Counted from the stretch's first letter, positions 45,741 through 57,182 are shown. The stretch is DNA of 64,000 bases from Dugong dugon (GCA_030035585.1 CM057475.1:81641834-81705833), one strand, 5' to 3'. Notes: generated from the sequence alone by a model not told the origin. Numbers and translations: made by a program.

Positions 45741-46704
45741 CGAGGACTCTGAGACCACAGTGTGGGACGGAAAGGACCTGTCAGCCCTCACAGGGATGGA
45801 CCAGGACACCTGATCTCCACAGCTGTGGGCAATGGAAGAGAGGGCAGCAGTCCTGCCACCTAAACCAAGAACAGCATCAGTTCGCTTCTTTTTGGAGGCA
45901 GGTCCCACATACATGCATAGCTGATCATTGTTCTTAAAATATAGACTTGAAATACACGAGTCATTGCATTTTTTAGGGTTAATCTGTAACTAAGGTTTTT
46001 TCAGGCATAAAAATAAGGCTCCCACCATCACTACAATTTAAATTTACTTATGGTACGTCCCGTAATTCCCAGGCATCTTTATGGTGTTACTTTTCTAAGT
46101 TTGCATTCATTTTTATAGCTCCAAGTGTGAAACTGCTTTAAGATGAAAAGCACCATATAAGACCTAAGTAGTATTATTATTTCTTCCTTTGGAAAAGGAA
46201 GCTCTAATACGCCTGTTTGAGGTTTGGGAGCCAGGAAAGTACCCCAGTGAATGTGGGCAACCCCACAGATGTCTCTGTTTAACCTGAAGGAGGAGGAAGA
46301 GCAGGGGGTAGGTCAATCTGCTCAGTGTGGAGTTGTGCTGGCAGATTCCCCAGGCCCATCTTCGGGGCCATGTCCACACTGCCTGACTCCACTTCTCAGC
46401 CCCAGGTTCTCAGCCCCCTGTCCAGGGGTTCCCTGGGTCACCCACACTCACAGCCTGTTCTTCATCCTCTTGGTCTCAGTTACGTTCCTTGAAGAACTGG
46501 TGGACCATCAGGAGTTAACATCCTTGCTCCAAACTACGTCTCTGAGTGTGACAGATTGACAAGGTGCATCCACTGGATTTGGCAACCTAGGAAAGGGGCA
46601 GCTAGCCCCATATCACAAGCAATGACCAAAATATTGATAACATGACCCTCTGTCCAAGCTTGTCAATTCTGACTGAATTGACCCAGGGTAAATTAACAAA
46701 GGGG
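45741..46704. other. No recognised gene or repeat
   Basis: Mixed composition with an AT-rich part at 45940-46150; nothing identified. Confidence 0.5.
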
Positions 46705-47023
46705 GCAGTGCTGGCTCAGTGGTATAATTCTCACTTTCCATCCAGAGACCTGGGTGCCATTCCTGGCCAATGCACTTCATGTGCAGCCACTGCCCATCTG
46801 TCAGTGGAAGCTTGTGAGTTGCTGTGAACAGGTTTCAGTGGAGCTTCCTAACTAAGACTGACTAGGAAAAAAGGCCTGGTGATCTCCTTCTGAAAATCAG
46901 CCACTGAAACCCTGTGGATCACAACAGTCCAATCCACAACTGATCAGGATTTCTTCCACTGTCATGGGGGTCACCTTGTGTTGGGGCTAAATCAACTTGA
47001 CTGCAGCCAACAACAGCAATCCT
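46705..47023 (+). mobile_element. tRNA-Gly-headed SINE with RTE tail, near full length
   Basis: Head: 'cagtgctggctcagtggtat', 'aattctcactttccatccag', 'gtgccattcctggccaatgc'. Body: 'gtgcagccactgcccatctg', 'aggtttcagtggagcttcct', 'gatctccttctgaaaatcag'. End: 'gactgcagccaacaacagca'. Same architecture as 32644-32985. Confidence 0.8.
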
Positions 47024-47195
47024 TTACATATGCTCTCTCTTTCCTCAGCTGCTGGTGAAGTGCATAGCCTGGAGACTGTAGCGGATGGCAAGGCTACTGG
47101 GTGGACCCATGAATCTCATGAATTAACACCCTTGGCGGACACACAGTAGTCTGTGATTTGAGCAGCAAATAGAAGCTGTGTCGTGTAAGGCCAAA
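47024..47195. other. Short unique spacer
   Basis: No feature recognised between two SINE blocks. Confidence 0.5.
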
Positions 47196-47380
47196 TAACC
47201 AGTTGTCATTGAGTCCATTCCAACCCATGGTGATCCCATGTGTGTCAGAGGAGAACTATTCTCCATAGGATTTTCAATGGCTGATTTTTCAGAAGGAGAT
47301 CACCAGGCCTTTCATTCTAGGTGCCTCTGGGTGGACTCAAACCTCCAGCCCTTTGGTTAGCAGTGGAGCATGTTAACTGC
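47196..47380 (-). mobile_element. SINE (second subfamily), reversed arm of an inverted pair
   Basis: 'aaccagttgtcattgagtcc', 'ttttcaatggctgatttttc', 'ccaggcctttcattctaggt', 'ccctttggttagcagtggag'. The next SINE is in opposite orientation two bases away. Confidence 0.8.
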
Positions 47381-47382
47381 CC

Positions 47383-47520
47383 CTCAGGAGAAAAGCCTGG
47401 TGAGCTACTTCTGGAAAACCATCCACTGAAAACCTTATGGAGCACAGTTCTCCTCTGACACACATGGAGTCGGTATGAGTTGGAATAGACACAATGGCAA
47501 TTGGCTATTATTTGGTTTTA
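47383..47520 (+). mobile_element. SINE (second subfamily), headless, forward arm
   Basis: 'gagctacttctggaaaacca', 'cttatggagcacagttctcc', 'gagttggaatagacacaatg', then 'gcaattgg'. It lacks the tRNA-like head. Confidence 0.8.
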
Positions 47521-48363
47521 TGTTAAGTCACGATCTTTTGGGGGCTGCTCGTCACAGCACTTGGCCTGTGCTGACTGCTGCATGGATCCGTGAATGCCCA
47601 CTGGGACCAACCTGCCGATAGAGCACCAGCCCCTGCACTATGGAGTCCCAGCTGTAGGGATGCTGGCTCTGGTTCCATTCTCCCGGTGCCTAGCTTTCCT
47701 AGAGTCTGGCAGGCGTGGAGACAGGGGCTAACGGCTTCCTTCCAGTGCACTCTTAGCAAGAGGGGCCGTGTCTTTGGCAGGCACAGGCGGGGTGATGGAG
47801 GCAGGGCCACAGGACAAGACTCCATGGAGTGCTTGTCACCAAGGACGACCACGGCTCTTAGCGGGATCTGCCAGCACGTTGACAAGTGCTTGCCACAGAA
47901 CCGATCACTGTCGCGCTGCGGAGTGCTGTACCTCTGGGGAACGCGGTCCTCGGCGGAGCAACTGGTCTGTTATGTGATTGAAATATGAAGATCACTCCTC
48001 TGCCTGCGTAGCTCCCTCTATTAACTATAAAAACAAGTCCCTTCCACAAGCCAAATGAGCAGATGGGTTGTGAACATTTTAGGACTATAATGAGGTCACT
48101 TAGCATGTAATAACCAAGATAAACACCGAGCTCAGCACAGACTCCGCGAGTGGTTAACAGTGTCTCTCTCCTCCCCTTCCTCTTCCCCTTGGAGGATGGG
48201 ACTGGAACCACAGCCACCACCCCCTCCTTTGTCCTTACCTCTAGCAGTCCTTCTCCAACTTGGACAAGCATCAGAGCCACCTGGGGGACTTACAAAAACA
48301 TAGGTTGCTGGGTCCCACCCCCGGGTTCCTGACCCAGGATTTGTGTTACTAACAAGTTCCCAG
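47521..48363. other. No recognised gene or repeat
   Basis: GC-richer unique-looking sequence; frames of 120-140 codons overlap on opposite strands without domains. Confidence 0.5.
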
Positions 48364-48552
48364 ACCCTGGGTGGTGCAAATGCTCAAATGCTAACTTAAA
48401 GGTTGGAGGTTCAAGTCCACCCAGAGGCACCTTGGAAGAAAGGCCTGGCAATCTACATCCAAAAGATCACAGCCACTGAAAACCCTATGGAGCACAGTCC
48501 TACTCTGGCACACATGGGGTGGCCATGAATCAAAATGGGTGACGAACTGTTT
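48364..48552 (+). mobile_element. AfroSINE-related SINE (second subfamily)
   Basis: 'accctgggtggtgcaaatgc', 'ggaggttcaagtccacccag', 'caatctacatccaaaagatc', 'cctatggagcacagtcctac'. The final tail is degraded. Confidence 0.8.
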
Positions 48553-48809
48553 AACCAGTTTCCACGGGATGCTGCTGCTGCTGGGCGGCGATCACACTTT
48601 GTAGCCACTGATTTAGAGTAGTCAGCTCCCCTCACCAAACAACACAGCCTAAGGACATGGAGCAAACTAGTAAGTGTTACCTTTTCTGCCTTTGGTGGAC
48701 TCAGTAAGACCAACATACAAGATGCCTTTCTTGCTATTGATCTATTTAAGCTTTCTTCCTTGCTTACATCCAAGTGAACTCTAAGGTGTTAAGACTAACA
48801 AAATGATAC

Positions 48810-48969
48810 CAGACCAAACCCACTGCCATCAAGTCGATTCCCACCCACAGTGACCCTACAGGACAGAGTAGAACTGCCCCATAGGGTTTCCAAGGAGAGG
48901 CCAGTGGATTCCAACTGTCGACCTTTTGGTTAGCAGCCGGGCTCTTAACCACTACGCCACCAGGGCTCC
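48810..48969 (-). mobile_element. AfroSINE (first subfamily), full length with TSD
   Basis: Reverse complement text: 'cagaccaaacccactgccat', 'caagtcgattcccacccaca', 'gcagccgggctcttaaccac', 'tacgccaccagggctcc'. aacaaaatgatac (48797-48809) and aacaaaataatac (48970-48982) match at 12 of 13. The TSD and well-kept body suggest a comparatively young copy. Confidence 0.92.
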
Positions 48970-49059
48970 AACAAAATAATACAATTAAAGTATTTTTAAT
49001 AGACTGTCTTTGCCTTGAAAATCTGGTGAAAGTTGTGAATATCCCCCACCCAGAAACAG

Positions 49060-49265
49060 ACACACACACACATAAATACATATACACACACTCACACATA
49101 CACATACACACATATACATACACATTCATACATAAACTCACACACATACATATGCACACTCACACACATGCACACACATACGTATACACATACACTAACA
49201 CACACACGCACACACGCACACGCACACACGCACACACGCACACACACACTCACACACACACACAC
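49060..49265. repeat. CA-rich microsatellite
   Basis: Long ACACAC stretch with TA and CG interruptions, pure at 49235-49265. The open frames across both strands here are repeat artefacts. Confidence 0.95.
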
Positions 49266-51014
49266 TGAATGTTGCATATACTTTCAGGGACTCATGAATT
49301 CTCTGAAATCGTCACCCCAGGGTAAGAACCCTTAGTATTCTAAAAATAAGCAAAAAGAGGAGATGCTGCTGGATTTCTGAGATAAAAGTACAGCAATAAT
49401 TTGAGAGGAAATTGATCCTGAAACTTTTCAGTGTGTATGGTAGAAAGATAAGACTATTGGGTCAGAAAAAGAACAAAATTTGTTATGGAGATAGCATTTG
49501 TCTGGGATTGGGTTCAAGGGCATCTATCACGAGGGCTATGCTGGATGTTCTGAGGATGGGTGGACCTATCTTCAATCCCAGCTCGATGGTCCAGTCATGG
49601 TTCCTGGGTTGTCAGTCCACAAAGACGTGGAGCAGGCTTCCCTCTGGGGCTGCAGCATTCTCCCTGGCCTCTCTGAGCAGCTCTGCTGAGGGGTCTGCAT
49701 GCTCATGGCCACCTGGGACCCCTGGGCTGGAAGGTGGAGTGGTTGATGCTCATTGAACACTGCAGTGTGCCACCACCTGAGAGCTTACCTCCAGTGGTGT
49801 CTGTGATTCCCAGAGCAGCCCTGTAGGGAAATTTCCGCTTTGCAGGGAAGAAGCTGACACCCAGGGTCGTTAGGTGACCTGAGACCACACAGTAAGTAGT
49901 GGAGCTGGACTCCACTCCACGTCTCTCTCATGCAAAGTCACGCTGCCCGATGCTGTACTGGGCTGTAACATCTAGGATGCCCCCCTGCCTTCCCCAAGCC
50001 CTACCCTGGAAAGCAGATGCCCTCTCCCCAGAGGAGAGAGGGAGCGGATGATCCCCTTTACTTTCTCTACTTGGGGGTCTAAGAGAGGCCTACTGGGGAC
50101 GTCTTCTAAGTTTTCTTCTGACCATTGTGATGGGATGTCTGTGGGGAAAGGAAGTACAGAAATACCTTCACTAAATGTGCTGTAACTTCTACCTCATCCA
50201 CCTTCCAAGAGCAGCCTTGTTATTTCTGAGCAGAAGTAAAAGAAACAATAGCTTTATCATTCAACAGACCTGAGATAAAATACCAGCTCTGCAAATCTCA
50301 AGCTGTGGGAACTTGGGCAAGTTTCTCATCCTTCCTGTGTCTGTTTTTGTATGTGCAAAATAAGGGTAATACTCCTCCCTTGGAGTTTTTCTGAGGATTA
50401 ACTGAAGTGAAATACTAACTACTCCGTTTAGGGATGGGCATACAGTAGATGCTTAATCTACACCCATGCCCTTCCCCCTTCCTCCCTCCCTTCCCCTACT
50501 GCCTTGCTTCCAGTGTTGGGAATGAAGGTAAACAGCTTAGTCATCACCCACAGCATATGGAAGCAGTGAGACCCATCATAAAACTGTCAGAAGAGATGCA
50601 TGCTGCAGCTCAAATTACAATATCTCCGTTCACTTGTATTCTTTGTGCCAGAGGCACACTCCATCGGCATATGTTTGCAGCACAACATTGGCAAGCAGGA
50701 ATGGCACTTGAAAAAACTTTGCAATAAATATTTTGTTTTTCACTTACTGCACAAGATATATTATCCACCCCACCCACCCATGTCTGTTGCTACATCAGTT
50801 ACTGTTAGGACAAGATGGTGAATAGTTTCCCCATAATCCGGAAACCTCCAGGCTATGCCAGACAGTCTCCCATTCACTTCACAACAGATGAGGGAGATCC
50901 TGGGGGCCTCAGAGTAACTTTGGGGCAAGAAGAGGGAAGTTGAGTCGGAGAGTCTACTAGTTGAATTTCACACAGAACGGTCAACGAATATTAATGCTCT
51001 GGCTACTATAGGTT
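49266..51014. other. No recognised gene; two MIR copies
   Basis: MIR in reverse orientation lies at about 49795-49945 ('gaccacacagtaagtagtgg') and a forward MIR at 50262-50455. The remainder is unique-looking. Confidence 0.45.
50262..50455 (+). repeat. MIR SINE
   Basis: 'aaataccagctctgcaaatc', 'ggaacttgggcaagtttctc', 'gaggattaactgaagtgaaa', 'acagtagatgcttaatctac' follow the MIR order across nearly its whole length. Confidence 0.7.
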
Positions 51015-51141
51015 GGGCATAACGGAAACAATGGACTCAAACATACTAATGATCATGAAGATGGCACAGGACCAGGCAGAGTTTTGTTCTGTTGTTTATG
51101 GGGTCACCATGAGTGGGAGCCAATTTCTTGGTAACTTAAAA
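51015..51141 (+). mobile_element. RTE/BovB-type LINE 3' end fragment
   Basis: 'aacggaaacaatggactcaa', 'gatggcacaggaccaggcag', 'ggggtcaccatgagtgggag' and 'aacttaaaacagc' match the RTE 3' end. Only the last 130 bases remain. Confidence 0.75.
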
Positions 51142-52129
51142 CAGCACAATATGTTGGGCATTGCATTGGAAACAGGGATTGGGATGGAGACTAAGCAGAC
51201 ATAGTGCCTGGCCTCAAGTGTTTACAGTGGGTGTGGAAGGAAAACACCCAAGGTTAATAAAGAAGAGTAGTGGTGTAGGATCATCCAGACTGCAGCCCTG
51301 CATGTCACTCTGCCCCCCAGATAGCGATCACCTCCTGATTCCTGCAGCCTTCGTGACTGTGGTTTGGGTGGACTTGTGATATTAGAGTCCCTTGTGAGAT
51401 CTACCTTAGATTTGTGCAGCTCTAACAGTCAGGGTTTGATCCTAGAAGTACAGCCACAAGAGATTCATTATTAGAATCAGACGTTCCACAGGGTGGACAC
51501 CGGTGGAGACTCTGTGCAGGCTGTTTGGACTTATAAAGTCCCTTTAGGTCATCCAGGCCAGTGGTTGGGAAGGAAATCTGGACATGAAATGGGAGAGAGC
51601 AAGGATGAGCTAGAATCCAAAGGACAAACTGGAATTTCCAAGGACACACTGGAAACGTCATGGAATCTGGGCCCCCCCCCCCCCGTCTGTTTTGCACCAC
51701 CTCAGCCTGAGTGGTGTTATGGCCTGGAGGAGAAGCAGGTGCCCTTTGCCAGGAAGCTGCATACACACGTGTCCAGGACCCAGAGAAGCTGAAGGAGAGG
51801 ATAAGATGGGAGCTGGAAGAGCTGCAGGCTGGCGGCTGCCCACGTCAGGAGGGTGATCCAGAGATCAAGAGCAATGCAGTCACGTGTCATGGTGCCTGGC
51901 ACCCTATCTCAGCTGTCAGAGCTTAAAAACAACCGCTGCTTCACTTCTGCCTTCCAAATATTATGCAGATTCCTCTTGTAGCCAGTCCTACCCCTGAACC
52001 AGCCAGAGACGGGATTCTAGAAACATAGTTTTGGATTAGCTGAATTGACACGGTAAAGAGCCACCACAGGAGTCAAATCCTGATAAGGGCCCATGAACAG
52101 GTCTTCAGATACATGCTGTGAGAGTTTAA
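51142..52129. other. No recognised gene; (C)n at 51671-51684
   Basis: Unique-looking sequence with a 14-base C run. No repeat family or coding region recognised. Confidence 0.5.
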
Positions 52130-53886
52130 ATTGATATAAGAGATTGGAAAATAATTTTGAAATTGCACAAACAGTGTTAAAACATTTTATACTACTTTAC
52201 CAATTAATTGCACTATCAGAAATCCAGAAAATAATTCTAAAAAAAAAGTTCTATCAGTCCAGTCATAGAGGAACAGTTAAATGAATAAATAGTTAAATCC
52301 ACTGAAATAATATGAAGCCATCAAAAACATTTTTAGGAAGTCTAGTAATACAAAAAAATTCTTGTTACAGTGTAAAGTAAGAAAAAAGACACATGCACAT
52401 ATACACACAGTTTCCTATGTATTACGAACATAACTCTAGAAAAGAAATGTAACATAAAAAGAAAAAGAGACATTCTTGTTACAAAAAGATAATAGCAGAT
52501 GCTTAAATCTGTCTCTCTGCACTCACACTCCAAAATCCATCATAGCTCAACACGGAGAACAAATGAAACCTCTCAGCCCCAAGCTCACAGCAGACTCAAT
52601 GACAGAACACCAAGAGCACCACAGAACTGTGAGTGCAGAATTATCTGCTCAAATCTTGCAGAGCCATCCTGAAGCCCACACTGGAGTAGTTAGGCAGGCA
52701 CACAGGAATTAGGAGAGGGGAGTAGGAGTCTGGAAGCATGGATAAAATCACTACTGGAAAGAGAAAGCCCCACCAGAGTGGAGAAATACTGAGAATGAGG
52801 ATGATATTTGATGGATTAAAGCAACTAATACTGAGAAATCCAAAGAAAAGGGCTTGAAAATGTGTGGAACAGAAGCTTCAGGTTTAGGAAGCACCACTTC
52901 TTTGAAAAGGAGGGGTGACACAGGCAGAAGAGATGTTGGGGAGGAGAAAGGAGGTAATGGGGTAGTGGGGTTTGCGGGTGAGGGGACAAAATAAGCAAGT
53001 GATAGGAAAAAAAATCAGGGAATACAGCAAACACTACTTCTCCAAAAAAAAAAAAAAGGACATCATGGAATAAAGAAATTGTGCCTAACTATACCTACAT
53101 AATCAGGTGCTCTTGGACCAAGAAACGTAGCACGGCACTCAACCTCCTCATCCTTGCCTAGGTATAATCACCCATGATCACTGGTTCAGGAAAAAGGACA
53201 TTTCAAATCTAATAAAAAAGAACAGACTAATATCCAGAAAAGTGAATCTCCTCCAACTTAAAGCACACATAGCAGAATAAAATTATAACACAACATCCAA
53301 CCTGAATTAATTATTTTTAAACAAGCATTTGTATATATGAGAAAACATCTTGAATAGAATTTCAAAAACTCAGGGCAGAAATGGATTAAAAAAAACAGAA
53401 ATAAAAGAAATGAGATTAGACTTAACTTGGGAATAATATTGAGGCACAGATAAGATACTCCTAAAAAATGGAGACTAAATCACAAAATGCCCAAAAGAAG
53501 ATATATTTGACTGAAAATATAATGAGGAATAATATGTAAATTCTTGAAAATGGCCAAAAAAAAAAGAATGAAAATAAAGAGTTTAAAAATGTGATAGAAA
53601 TAAAGATAAGCAAAAGAAGAAGCAACATATGTCTAATGGTGTCCTTAAAGATGATAGAATAAATGCAACAAAGTTAATATTTAAAGTTATAATCCAAAGA
53701 AAGCTTACTGAAATAAAATATGGCTTATTTAAAGGACTACTTTGTACTTAAGAAAACTGACATGGAATGGTCAACTCTAAGGCATGGTTTAATAAATCTA
53801 CTAGACTTTAAAGATAAAGCAAAACAGACATAGGAAAAAAAAAAAAAAACTTCTCAGAACTTCCAGGCAAGAAGACCAAGAATCTT

Positions 53887-54049
53887 TTTTTTTTTTTTAA
53901 TTGTGCTTTAGGTGAAAGTTTACAGCTCAGGTTAATTTCTCATAAACAAATTTATACACATATTGTTATGCGACATTAGTTGCAATCCCCACAATGTGAC
54001 AGCACACTCCTCCTTTCCATCTCACGTTTCTTGTGTCCATTCAACCATT
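53887..54049 (-). mobile_element. Short L1 3' end with perfect 15-bp TSD
   Basis: T-run, then 'attgtgctttaggtgaaagt', 'ttacagctcaggttaatttc', 'tatgcgacattagttgcaat', the same 3' UTR as at 6640-6790. Only about 160 bp inserted. The direct repeat aagaccaagaatctt occurs at 53872-53886 and 54050-54064 without a mismatch. The intact TSD and long T-run make it the youngest-looking insertion in the window. Confidence 0.92.
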
Positions 54050-54313
54050 AAGACCAAGAATCTTAAAAGCACAAATAATCCAACGGCATCAGAGGCCTTG
54101 GCAGCAAGATGACACAGAGGAACAGCATTTTCAAGAACTTCTCTGAAAGGAGGTGAGCTAAGGATGTTCTATCCGGCCAAGCCTTGCCTCAGATAACCAA
54201 GTCTATAGAACCAGTTATAAAAAAGCAAGAACTTAAGAAATAAAATTCTCACCAATCATTCCTGAGGAATCTACTAGAGGAAGGCATCAACCAATCAAAA
54301 ATTAACTGGGAAG

Positions 54314-54676
54314 CTTTTTGGTTTTGGCCACAGAAACGAGATGACAAAAGGAACATCATCATTTGGAAAGCATCGTAGTAAGACGCACACTTTGTGCCGC
54401 CACTGTGGCTCTAAAGCTTACCACCTTCAGAAGTCGTCTTGTGGCAAATGTGGCTACCTGACAAGCAAGAGAGAAAGTATGACTGGAATGCCAAGGCTAA
54501 AGGAAGAAATACCACTGGTACCAGATTATAGATGAGACACCTAAAAATTGTATATCTCAGATTGTGGCGTGGATTCTGTGAAGAAACAACTCCTAAACTC
54601 AAAAGGACAGATGTTGCAACATCCCGTTCATCTTAAGGAGTTAAATGCTTAGTCATGCAATAAATGTTTTAGCATT
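54314..54676 (+). pseudogene. RPL37P: Processed pseudogene of ribosomal protein L37
   Basis: A retrocopy of RPL37 mRNA. The start at 54341 gives [40 protein letters not shown], matching the RPL37 N-terminus including the C2-C2 zinc-ribbon cysteines. RPL37 is a 97-residue protein of the 60S subunit. After about residue 39 small deletions shift the frame, giving a 64-residue product that ends at 54535. Later text still matches the parent ('cacctaaaaattgtatatct', 'tgttgcaacatcccgttcat', then taa at 54633). The AATAAA at 54659-54664 and the A-tract from 54677 confirm an mRNA origin; the parent introns are absent. Inferred to be non-functional. Confidence 0.93.
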
Positions 54677-54737
54677 AAAAAAAAGGAAGGAAGGAAGGAA
54701 GGGAGAAAGAAAGAAAGAAGAGAAAAGAAAAGTAAGT
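54677..54737. repeat. A/G-rich microsatellite grown from a retrocopy poly(A)
   Basis: Eight A, then (GGAA)n, (GAAA)n and similar units directly after the RPL37 3' UTR, a usual fate of a poly(A) tail. Confidence 0.85.
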
Positions 54738-54774
54738 AACTAAGGAAACTTCTGCAATAGGATTTTGTGTAACT

Positions 54775-55140
54775 AATACCCTAGGGCTTCTGTAACAAAT
54801 CACCACAAACCGGGTAGTTTGAAGCAACAAAAATATGTTCTCTCACAGTTCAGGAAGGTAGAAGTCCAAAACCAAGTAGTTGGCAGGGCCATGCTTTCTC
54901 TGAAGACCCTAGAGGATTATCCTTGCTTGTCTCTTTATAACTTCTGGTGGTTGTTGGTGATCCTTGGCATTCCTTGGCTTGTAGACACATCGCTCCAGTC
55001 TCTGCCTTCATCATCACATGGCCTTCTTGTGTGTCTCCGTGTTACACTCCCCACTTTTTATAAGGACACTAGTCTTACCGGCATTAGGGCCCACTCTAAT
55101 CCAGCTGATATCATCTTAACTGGATTATATCTACAAAGAT
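54775..55140 (-). mobile_element. MaLR-type LTR, partial
   Basis: 'aatacc' then 'ctagggcttctgtaacaaat', 'caccacaaaccgggtagttt', 'tctcacagttcaggaaggta', 'acatggccttcttgtgtgtc', 'gggcccactctaatccagct'. Reversed MLT1/MST style. It breaks off before the usual 'ggggacacaattca' end. Confidence 0.7.
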
Positions 55141-55768
55141 GTAAAATGGGGACAATAGTACAACAATACTCTGTAAATGTTTTGTGTTCTGAAAAAAATA
55201 GAAATTATACAAATAAAAATGAGATAAAGGAGAGGGAAAAAGGGAACATAAACGAAGCTCACTGGTTGCTGAAGAGTAAGAAGTGAAAGCTGAAGGGTAG
55301 CTGCTACTTTTAAAGCTGACCAAACAAATAGTGGGGGCCTGTATAAGACAGAGGGGAGCTACGGGTAACAGAAAGGGTATTGATATAAAGGTCATCAAAG
55401 GATAACAATACACACTTTCCTAAATATCAAAATAAATATGTTTAAATGAACAAAAATAAAACTGACCATGTACAGAATGAAACCCTGTAAATGTGTCATC
55501 AAATACCATTAGTATTTAAATTAAAATAAGTAATTTAAATACACAAATTAACATTAATATATCAGAGTCGAGACCAAACATGATGGTCATTTTAACAAAT
55601 GTAAATAGGTGTATATAGCCTACCAAATAAATAATATTTTCAAGTTGGCTCACACACACCAAATCCAAAAGACACACTCCAATTAATTCAGAAATGCTAA
55701 AATAATGAAAACAATTAGGCAGAGGTTTATTGGGCAAATGCAAAAAACAAAAATCAGAACAGAATAAA

Positions 55769-55789
55769 ACACACACACACACACACACA
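55769..55789. repeat. (CA)n microsatellite
   Basis: About ten CA units in an A-rich context. Confidence 0.9.
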
Positions 55790-55914
55790 GGAAAGCAGAG
55801 GCTGAAATCCTGATATTTTACATGATAGAATCCAGGCCTCTAAAATTAAATCTCACTGAGAACATTTTATAATGCTAAAAGCTACTATTCAAGACGGAGA
55901 TATGACAGTTAAGA

Positions 55915-56083
55915 ATACGTGGCATAGTGGTTAAGAGCTCGGCTGCTAACCAAAAGCTCAGCAGTTCGAACCCACCAACGACTCCTTGGAAACACTATAG
56001 GGCGATTCTACTCTGTTCTGTAGGGTCACTATGAGTTGAGTTGGAATTGACTCGATGGCAACAGGTTTCATTTTGGGTTTTTT
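55915..56083 (+). mobile_element. AfroSINE (first subfamily)
   Basis: 'tggcatagtggttaagagct', 'cggctgctaaccaaaagctc', 'agcagttcgaacccaccaac', 'gttggaattgactcgatggc', then 'aacaggttt'. It interrupts the ancient L1. Confidence 0.88.
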
Positions 56084-56967
56084 AGACACCAGATAACATA
56101 GCAACTACCTTCCTAAAGAAGAAATTGTAGGACACGTAAAGATAAACAGACACAATTCATAATAGGAAATTTTAATGTTTCAGTCTTATTAAACTTGTTA
56201 AAAATAGCACAAGAAAGATTATGAGAGACCAATGTCATGAATATGAACATAAAACCTCATAAAATCTTAGCAGAGACAACAAACACCCCATTAAGGAAAA
56301 AACAAAAAACACCCCATTCTCACCAGTTGGGATTTATTCCAGTAATGAGATGATGGTTCAATATTAGGAAATATATTAATATAATCATCATATCAATAGA
56401 TCTAAAGATAAAAATTATATGGCTATCTCTATAGATACCAAAATGTTCTTTGAGAAAATGCAATGCCATTCATTCTTGATCGCACACTCAATAAAAATAC
56501 AGGAAGATGGATAGTCTTCAACACAACACAACGAAACACAACACAAACATAACAGGGAAACGCTAGAAGATTCTCACGAAGGTCAGAAACAAGTTAGGAG
56601 GCCCACCATTTTCAATACAATGTATTGAACATTATATTGGAGGTATTAACCAATACAATCAGGCAAGAGAAAACAATCTGAAACGTAATTATTAGAGAAA
56701 AGAAGTGAAACCATTTATATCTTCAGGAAACATGATAGTATACCTGGAACAAACAAAAAAATCAATAATAAAATTAACTCAATATTATAATTCACTAGTA
56801 GAGTAGGATATAAAGTTAATGTGCAAAATCAAAAACCTTCATATATTGAACAATAATGGAACATATGTAGCATAAAATGCATAACAGAAGAGAAAATCCC
56901 ATTACCAATAGCAAGGAAAAAGATTAAATTCTAAGGAATAAACTTAAGAGGAAATATGAATACCTAT

Positions 56968-57173
56968 ACACACTCATTGCCATAGAGTCAGTTCTGACTC
57001 TTAGTGAGCCCATAGGACAGAGTAGATCTGTCCCATAGGTTTCCAAGGTTGTAAACTTTATAGAAGCAGATTGCCACATCTTTTCCCTGTGGGGCATGCT
57101 GGTAGGTTTGAACCACAGACCTTTCGGTTAGCAGCTGAGTGCTTAACCAGTGCAGCACCAGTGCTCCTTATAT
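56968..57173 (-). mobile_element. AfroSINE-related SINE with TSD
   Basis: Reverse text: 'cattgccatagagtcagttc', 'cccataggacagagtagatc', 'ggtaggtttgaaccacagac', 'ctttcggttagcagctgagt'. aatacctat at 56959-56967 recurs exactly at 57174-57182, giving a TSD of 9 or more. It lies at the right edge of the ancient L1 block. Confidence 0.88.
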
Positions 57174-57182
57174 AATACCTAT

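Larger units (their letters stand above)
52130..56958 (+). mobile_element. Ancient L1/HAL1-type LINE block, heavily interrupted
   Basis: AT-rich, A-rich plus-strand sequence with LINE text scattered through it. At about 54100-54200 there is 'aaaggaggtgagctaaggat' / 'gttctatccggccaagcc', resembling the end of old L1M/HAL1 ORF1. At about 56325-56480 there is 'gggatttattccagtaatga' and 'ggttcaatattaggaaatat', which is the L1 reverse-transcriptase stretch (GFIP...FN-R...I-I--I...). At about 56640-56960 the following ORF2 text continues ('caataatggaacatatgtag', 'aatcccattaccaatagc'). All frames are destroyed. Limits are uncertain, especially on the left. Confidence 0.5.

Noticed and set aside
45389..45813. 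Overlapping 88- and 114-codon frames
   Set aside because: They lie in a MaLR LTR, which does not encode proteins.
49026..49268. His/Thr-rich frame and its minus-strand Cys/Val-rich partner
   Set aside because: Both are translations of the CA microsatellite.
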